The notes under the pieces were generated by a model. That model saw nothing but the letters and a program-made list of their open reading frames with translations. It was not told the DNA's origin and searched no databases. 64,000 bases of DNA from Cercophora sp. LCS_1 (lineage: Eukaryota > Ascomycota > Sordariomycetes > Sordariales > Lasiosphaeriaceae). Location: NCBI GenBank assembly GCA_036250225.1, contig JAPZLL010000065.1:84287-148286 (forward strand), given 5' to 3'. Positions 58,300 through 64,000 of this stretch are shown here, piece by piece. Position 1 is the first letter of the stretch. Each line of letters begins with the position of its first letter. The translations under genes and the position numbers were made by a program.

Positions 58300-60369
58300 A
58301 TGGCAGACACACGATCTAGACATGACGATGGCGGTCACAAGCACAGTCACCCTCGCCACCGACCGCCTCCTCTCAACAATGTCTCCAATTCCATGCCCGC
58401 GGTGCCCATTGTACCTGCGACACCATCACGGGCTTTTGACCCAATGGGATACAGTTTGTCACCAACAGCCCGACACTTTTTCCAGACCAATTTTGGCGCC
58501 GACATGATCAATGCATTCCAAGGCATCGGCCGCATGGCCCAGGAATTCAGCCGCACCTTTGCTGAGAAAGCAGGCCAAACCAGCCCTACAACATACAACA
58601 TCCCCCGTCTCCGGCGTAACAGCAGCTACACGCCCATCATCGACCTCCCCACCATCAAATGGGACGACATGGTGGCCGAGCTCAGTCGCAACGTCTACTA
58701 CGACCCCATCCAAGCCCATAATTTATTCGACTCGCCCGACACCCCAATAGCCAGCAGTCCCATCGCCACAACGACAGACCATCCCCACCATCTCCTATCC
58801 CACGAGAGTTTCCACCAAAAAGACCACCAAACCCTCTCTCCCACCTCCCACGCCCGCACAGCCTTTTACACCGCCCATCCCCACGGCTTCACCCAAATCC
58901 GCACCGTCTCCGCCACGCGTGCAATCTACCAACCCCTCTCCCATCCCTCTTCATCCCCGATCCAAATCGAGCTCATCCGCCAACCCTCCGACCTTCAAAT
59001 TGTCCCCGTCCGTCAACGCATCCAAGTAACCCCCACAATCGACATCCGCATCCGTCTCAACTACCCCCGCTCCGCAGCCCCGCCACCCCAACTCCAATTC
59101 TGCACCCTCGACGATCCGCTCGTGCAGCACCGCTTACCGGAAACCATCCCCGCCTTCCCCGGCGTCTACGCCTTCACCCGCGACGCCCCAGACCCCGACG
59201 GCTCACGCTACTGGAAGGTGTATTCCGCGGCCCACACACACTCCCTCAACGCACTAATCCACCACCGCGTTTCCCAAGGAAACAGGTTCAGTGAGCCCGA
59301 AATATGGGATGTCATTGCTCAGCTCGGTCGTGCATACGCGTACTTACACACTGGTGTTATTATTTCACCATCTGGTGAGCGACGACGACGACAACAACCT
59401 GCTGAAAAGTGGGAGGCGATATCCCACGGCGCAGGACGCGCGCAGAATGTATTCGTTGAGTTGGTCCCGAAAGGGGAATGCGAAGTGAATAAGAGTAAGT
59501 GGAGGGTTGTGCTGGGAGACTGGAGTCAGGTCTCACGACCGGCGCATGATGTGTGTAAGGAGTTGGGAACGTGTTTGGAGGAGCATGTGACGTTTGTGGA
59601 TAAGATGTTTTTGGGCGTGTTGATTGGGCAGTTGGTGTATGGGCGGGCTGTGGAGGATGGGTTTTTTGGACCGGATTTCTTTGGGGCTAGAGAGGGGTTC
59701 AGGTGGGAGGCTTTGGTGGTTGATGGCGCGGTCGAGGGGTATAGTGAGGAGCTGGTGGGTGTTGCGAAGAGGTTTGGGGATTTGTTGAGACGGAGTCATA
59801 CGGCGGATGTGAGTGGTTTTGTGGTGTGGTTGAGGGGCCTGGATGAGGAGGAGAGAAGGGCGGTGGTGCCGCGTGATGGGTGGGTGTATGGGGAGATGAT
59901 CGATTTGGCGGATCGGATGTGTGAGAGGGCGAGGGGGGACGGAGTTTTGGCAGAGGAGGAGGATGATGGTTTTTGGGAGACGAAGGTTGTTGAAGGGGAA
60001 GCAGGTGTTGAGGAGAAAGAAGAAGAGAAAGCGCCCCAGCTTGCGACACTTACTGTCTCATCTCCGGAACCACAGCCAGAGCCAGAGCCAGAGCCAGAGC
60101 CAAAGCCAAACAAGCCTCATGCCAACGACAAGAAGAAACGAACTCGACCATCTTCAACTGACGATGAGACTTTTGAGGATGAGGCCCCTCTCCCTGCTCC
60201 AAAGAAGGCTCGCGGACAGAAGCCCAAGCTTGCTGACGAAGGACCAGCAAGGGCGAAACCAAAGCCTGCTCGGCCCGTCAAGAAGGCCCGTCGACGCGCG
60301 TCTAGGGATGACGACTATCAAGAACCGGTTCGCAGGTCCACCAGGGCCCGGGGTCCGCGTGAACTATAG
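58300..60369 (+). CDS. Kinase-fold protein lacking catalytic motifs (putative pseudokinase)
   Basis: A single-exon frame of 689 residues from the ATG at 58300. Residues 1-160 are low complexity with one helical segment (HFFQTNFGADMINAFQGIGRMAQEFS). Residues ~280-530 follow the order of a protein kinase: SRYWKVYSAA (possible beta-3 lysine), EIWDVIAQLGRAYAYLHTG (alpha-E), AGRAQNVFVELV (position of the catalytic loop; the aspartate of HRD is absent), KWRVVLGDWS (DFG replaced by GDW), then FLGVLIGQLVYGRAVEDGFF. The C-terminal 150 residues hold a PEPEPE run and several KKARGQKPK-type basic patches with a final RRSTRARGPR, suggesting a nuclear, DNA- or chromatin-associated protein. Kinase-fold assignment is by pattern only. 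The gene is intact. Confidence 0.7.
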   Translation: MADTRSRHDDGGHKHSHPRHRPPPLNNVSNSMPAVPIVPATPSRAFDPMGYSLSPTARHFFQTNFGADMINAFQGIGRMAQEFSRTFAEKAGQTSPTTYNIPRLRRNSSYTPIIDLPTIKWDDMVAELSRNVYYDPIQAHNLFDSPDTPIASSPIATTTDHPHHLLSHESFHQKDHQTLSPTSHARTAFYTAHPHGFTQIRTVSATRAIYQPLSHPSSSPIQIELIRQPSDLQIVPVRQRIQVTPTIDIRIRLNYPRSAAPPPQLQFCTLDDPLVQHRLPETIPAFPGVYAFTRDAPDPDGSRYWKVYSAAHTHSLNALIHHRVSQGNRFSEPEIWDVIAQLGRAYAYLHTGVIISPSGERRRRQQPAEKWEAISHGAGRAQNVFVELVPKGECEVNKSKWRVVLGDWSQVSRPAHDVCKELGTCLEEHVTFVDKMFLGVLIGQLVYGRAVEDGFFGPDFFGAREGFRWEALVVDGAVEGYSEELVGVAKRFGDLLRRSHTADVSGFVVWLRGLDEEERRAVVPRDGWVYGEMIDLADRMCERARGDGVLAEEEDDGFWETKVVEGEAGVEEKEEEKAPQLATLTVSSPEPQPEPEPEPEPKPNKPHANDKKKRTRPSSTDDETFEDEAPLPAPKKARGQKPKLADEGPARAKPKPARPVKKARRRASRDDDYQEPVRRSTRARGPREL
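60068..60109 (+). repeat. In-frame GAGCCA tandem repeat (Pro-Glu/Pro-Lys)
   Basis: Six-base units encoding alternating Pro and Glu (later Lys) within the C-terminal region of the kinase-fold gene. The frame is preserved whatever the unit number. Confidence 0.85.
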
Positions 60370-60870
60370 AAGATATTCTCTTCCATCGTCGCGATTATGG
60401 GTGAATTCTTAATACAATAGCAACATTCAGCTTTCTGTATTTTGTGAGGAATATATTACTCCAGGGCTTGAGATCTGAAGAGATACCTAACACCGCCAGA
60501 ATGCCAGTCAAACTGAGCTGCTTCAAGAACGTAAGCTAGAACCAGTTATAGTTGTATAAGAAGAGCTGGAGGCTATCAAGATCTTCATGGGTCCAAGCGA
60601 TTGCTGAGCTGAACGGTGGTTTGTCGAAAGTTTGAATTACAGGCCACCAAACAGTACACGGAGACGTTGGCGACATTACACACAAAGAAGTCCCCTTTAT
60701 TAATAAGCACCACCCACTTTCGCTACGGTAAAGCGTAAAATGACGTCTATTCAAATCCTATTGTCATTTTTGGTACTCGGAAATCTCCGGAAAAAAGAAA
60801 ATTCCTTGAAAGGTACCCCGAAGTGCCAGAACCGGTGCACAATGTAGTAATAGGATCATGCCTTTGGCCG
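60370..60870. other. Intergenic region, no supported gene
   Basis: Short convergent gap between the kinase-fold gene and the minus ORF that follows. No motif seen. Confidence 0.45.
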
Positions 60871-61419
60871 TTAGACCTTATTGAACCATTCTTTGCTAAT
60901 GTCCAGCGTAGTAGGACGGAAGCCGAGCATACTTTTGCCGTCAAACTGTTTCGTTCTGCGGGCGAGAATGCGCCGGATGCCCAGTCCGTTACCGATCGAA
61001 GGGCCAAGCTTGGCTCGAATCTCCAAGTCCACTTCAAGGCTGCGGTCGGGGGCTCGGGGCCGTACGATCAAGACAGCCACAAACTTGAGGTGGATGCCTT
61101 TTTTGTTCCGGGCGTTTTCTCGCAACGTCCACACGGCGCGATCGGTGTGGACTCCAGATCCGCGAATACGCCGCTCTGACGTCTTCTCCCTCTCACTCTC
61201 GCGCTCGGCGCTAACCAGACCCTCGACCCCAGCGGGCGCGTAACCGATCTTGAAGTCGCCGCTGAGCTTTTTGCGCACCGTGTCGACCGTCTCGTCGTCA
61301 TCGATGCTTTCTGGCTGAAGCACCGTGATAGTGCCTTTATTTAGGCCAATCTCGACGTGAGCTGCAGTGACAAATTGTGAAGATCTCTCTTGCAAGTGCG
61401 CGATGCTGCTTTCGACCAT
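60871..61419 (-). CDS. Conserved fungal protein of unknown function, 5' end doubtful
   Basis: A 182-residue frame from the ATG at 61419. The first ~15 residues lie opposite the start of the CHAT gene and are probably not authentic; protein-like sequence begins near HVEIGLNKG. The core contains SGDFKIGYAPAGVEGLVSAE, a Ser/Arg/Glu linker, then RIRGSGVHTDRAVWTLREN, KKGIHLKFVAVLIVRP and a beta-strand-like LEVDLEIRAKL. The pattern W-x-L-x-E-N...K-x-G-I...AVL resembles, from memory, a domain repeated in many fungal hypothetical proteins; I know no function for it. No signal peptide or membrane helix is present. The alternating hydrophobic pattern suggests a beta-rich fold. Related proteins seem longer at the N-terminus, so the copy may be truncated where it meets the CHAT gene. 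Confidence 0.5.
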   Translation of the reverse strand: MVESSIAHLQERSSQFVTAAHVEIGLNKGTITVLQPESIDDDETVDTVRKKLSGDFKIGYAPAGVEGLVSAERESEREKTSERRIRGSGVHTDRAVWTLRENARNKKGIHLKFVAVLIVRPRAPDRSLEVDLEIRAKLGPSIGNGLGIRRILARRTKQFDGKSMLGFRPTTLDISKEWFNKV

Positions 61420-63705
61420 CTACTCGAGCCAGCGAGATTGGGATGCTGCAGTTGCTTGGAGTCAGACTGCCTTGGATAAGACTAAGAAGACTACCGAAAG
61501 TGCTGACCCATCTTGGCCGGCAGCTATGAGTCTAACTATTGCCTGGCGGGACAAACTGGAATTCGGGGAAAATCCTCAATCTGCAGACTTCGATAGGTTC
61601 AGCGCCTTCGTGGTGGGTTGGGTGGAGAAGACCGGAGACGGACGGAAAGTCAATGATCAAATTGAGATGCTTGGGATCCTCTCTCAAGTTGAGAACATAA
61701 AGAGCAAGCGGATTAGCTCCACCGATAAGGCGACAGGCGTTGAGAAGTCGCTGGCTTGGCTGGCAAGGGCTACCGGCCTGCTCGAGCTCCTCCCGGAGGG
61801 AAGAGAGCGGATGGCAGCCTTGGCCGACGTTCAGTTTCGATCCGCAGACGCACACACCACAGCAGACGAATTCGCGGCCGCAATTAGTTCCCTGGATCTT
61901 GCACATTCTCTGTTCTCCCAGGTGGATATGAAGCGGCAAGCAACGAAAGCGCAGCAAAAGAAAGCGCTGATCCTCCAGCTCTGGATCTATGAGGCATACC
62001 TTCTCAAGGCCGTGCCTCCCGGCGATGTCGATACTGTCCTCAACAACATGCTTGGGGATTAGGAGAATGTAGATAAAAGGCTGCTTGACTGGGGCATGAG
62101 TTTCCAGCTAGCAAGATGCCGGTACAATAAGGCTTTGGTGTGGGAGCACGCCCACCGCCTCGGGCAAAGCGGAGCCCTCGGGTATGCGCTCCAAGAGATA
62201 ACTGCGGCTGAAGAAATCTTGAACCACATCCGGAGCGACATGACCCTCCGAAGGGACGAAGAGATGCTTCGCCATAAGGCCGCTTTAGTGGATCGAGAGG
62301 TACATGTCTCCACGCTTGGCGTCAGTCTCAGCTTTGCGGCAGGACAGATTGGCGACGCTTGGGGTTGGGTTCAAAGGAGTAAGGCCCGAGCCTTTCTCGA
62401 CCTGCTCAGCTTCGAAGAGCCCATCGACGGCTCCCTGTTGAGCGCAACCCACCACAATGGCCGAGCTCAGGAATTACTTGATCAAGAGATGGAGCTGGTG
62501 CGTCAGTGCCAATTGGCACCTCCGCATGACAGACTCCCGATATGCCAAAAGCTTGCCATATGCCGTAAAGAGATGAGCAATGTCGAGGCGTTGTACGACA
62601 TGCGCCTATCCAGAGGGATGGACAGCCTGAGCGAGGGCCGACTGAAAGCTATGTTTCCCGCTCTCGAGGATGTTGTCTGTGTTGACTGGGTCATCATCGA
62701 AAACACGATCTACATGTTTGCGGTTCGGCCCGGCTCTAAGCCGGTGGCTGCGAAACTCGCCCTTGGCGTCGACGAAGTCATGCTTTGGATACAGTCGAAT
62801 CTCAAAGCTGAATACTTACGACAACCCCGTGCAAACGAAAGATTCAGAGAATTAGACTCGCTGGTCACTCCTCTATTAGCTGAGAGCAGCCCTGGAGATC
62901 TCTTGGTGCTCTGCCCCGCTGGAGTTCTGGCTGGTCTTCCTCTCCATGCGCTTCAAATTGATGGCCAGCTCTTGATCGAGCGCAACCCTGTGGTCTATAC
63001 CCAAGCCTTGCGGTCCTACATCATTGCTTCTTCCGGCGACCGGGGGTTATGGCATAGTTGAAAATGTCTGCGGTATTTGGCAATCCGTCATGCGATAGAC
63101 CGGCTTCAGAGTCATCGGCAAGGAGTCTAGCAGAACGACTAGGTGTCAAGCCTTGCATTGGAAAGGATGTCAGCAGGAAAACGTTTCTCAAAATGACCCA
63201 ACAACCTGGCTTGGCCATCTACCATGGCCACGCAGCGTTCCATGCCTCAGATCCGCTGAGGTCAGCGCTGATTCTCAATCCAGACGACGACGCCAACTTA
63301 TCCCGCCGGAATCTTACCGCCCGCGAAATTCTAGAGGCACGTCTTGAGGCCGTGCTATTTATCCTGATTGCTTGCGAATCCGCAAAACAAGAGCTCAGTG
63401 TGGGGCAGGAGCCGACAGGGTTGCTTCCGATGCTCATGCTTGCGGGGGTGAACTCAGTCCTCGGCACCCTGTGGAAGTGTTCAGATACGGCCCGGAAGGA
63501 CTTCGTGGAAGAGCTGCTTGCCACCCTTTTCCTTAAAATAGAAGAGGCTGATCCTGTGTCGAGCTGTGTGCTCTTTGACGTTGCCAAAGCGCTTCAAAGA
63601 GCGGTGTTAGCCTTGCGGAAGAAGAAGCCGGCACCTTACTTCTGGGCCTCGTTCGTTTTGTGCGGAAGTTGGGAGTGCTTGATTGCCAATCGATGGCGTA
63701 AGTAG
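61391..63705 (+). pseudogene. TPR-CHAT (caspase-like) gene with stop and frameshift
   Basis: Starting near 61391 the frame encodes TPR-like helices (STIYSSQRDWDAAVAWSQTA, FAAAISSLDLAHSLFSQ). A TAG at 62060-62062 interrupts it in frame; the same frame resumes at once (ENVDKRLLDW) and continues with RSKARAFLDLLSF. The front half of the CHAT domain follows, with GDLLVLCPAGVLAGLPLHAL. Near 63,040-63,062 the frame shifts, and the rest of CHAT lies in the next frame to 63705. Catalytic residues are in place: His in LAIYHGHAAF and Cys in FILIACESA, followed by GVNSVLGTLWKCSD. CHAT domains are clan CD (caspase-relative) proteases. The 5' TPR array is short, so the gene seems truncated there too. The 3' frame alone (ATG at 63064, 213 residues) would carry the dyad but lack the domain's first strands. 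Confidence 0.75.
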
Positions 63706-63844
63706 TTTCAGAGCCAGCAAGACAACAGACTGACGTTTCGCGCCAAAGTTGGCCTGAGCAATTTCCATGTTTGTGCGTGACCTTGAGCCGCCTGATCCAC
63801 AACGAGTCAACTTTGCCAAATAGATTCCCAGGGTCCTGAGCAGG

Positions 63845-64000
63845 GCTGTGAAATTAATACTTAGTATTTAGTATTAATTAATTAATTTTTTAATTAATTA
63901 GTATTAATTTGTACTTTTAAAAATTAATCTTAGTATTAGTATATACTAATACTAATTATATTAATTTTAGTATATACTAAAATTAATTAAAATTAATTAA
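63845..64000. repeat. Nearly pure A/T low-complexity sequence
   Basis: The last ~155 bases consist almost only of A and T, built from TTAATTAA, TAGTATTA and TATATACTAA words with several inverted repeats. No telomeric TTAGGG units occur. Composition changes abruptly from the balanced CHAT gene. Confidence 0.9.

Noticed and set aside
63900..64000. Telomere
   Set aside because: The end is A/T-only and contains no TTAGGG repeats.

Overview
The window is nuclear DNA of a filamentous ascomycete (Pezizomycotina, most likely a Sordariomycete). Genes carry 46-90 nt introns with GT...AG ends and CTAAC/CTGAC-type branch points, and gene types typical of the group are present: Zn(II)2Cys6 regulators, a PTH11-type receptor, DAL5-type MFS, APC permease, fungal NB-ARC/STAND proteins and small secreted proteins. 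I assembled exons by eye from frame continuity and splice signals. Family names rest on motif recognition; no database search was run.

Layout. 1-24.5 kb is a housekeeping-type block: a small coiled-coil protein, a PPIL4-type cyclophilin/RRM protein, a 5-kb gene-free stretch in front of a Zn2Cys6 regulator, an EFM3/FAM86-like methyltransferase, ribosomal protein eS24, a small secreted protein, a 1575-residue acidic coilin-like protein, a short Zn2Cys6 protein and GTP cyclohydrolase II. 24.5-41 kb is a transporter and secretion block: an intron-containing tRNA-Gln, an APC permease convergent with a FAT1-type acyl-CoA synthetase, a tRNA-Arg/tRNA-His pair, a DAL5-like MFS carrier, a PTH11-type receptor, a Thr/Cys-rich secreted protein and a secreted NMT1/SsuA-like binding protein.

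41-64 kb is clearly accessory. It holds a decayed NB-ARC/TPR STAND (NLR-like) gene, an intact-looking RBR E3 ligase with a 14-nt micro-exon at its catalytic cysteine, an unidentified broken reading frame, a frameshifted berberine-bridge-type oxidase, a second truncated NB-ARC gene, a ferric-reductase-like membrane protein, a kinase-fold protein lacking catalytic motifs, and a TPR-CHAT (caspase-like) gene broken by a stop and a frameshift but keeping the CHAT His/Cys dyad. The CHAT gene lies head to head with an unnamed fungal-family ORF, and the window ends in almost pure A/T sequence.

The most interesting area is 42-64 kb: STAND sensors, a ubiquitin ligase and a CHAT protease in 22 kb look like a decaying fungal immunity/heterokaryon-incompatibility island. 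The CHAT gene plus its divergent partner is the best candidate for a protease/effector pair, but that pairing is inference.
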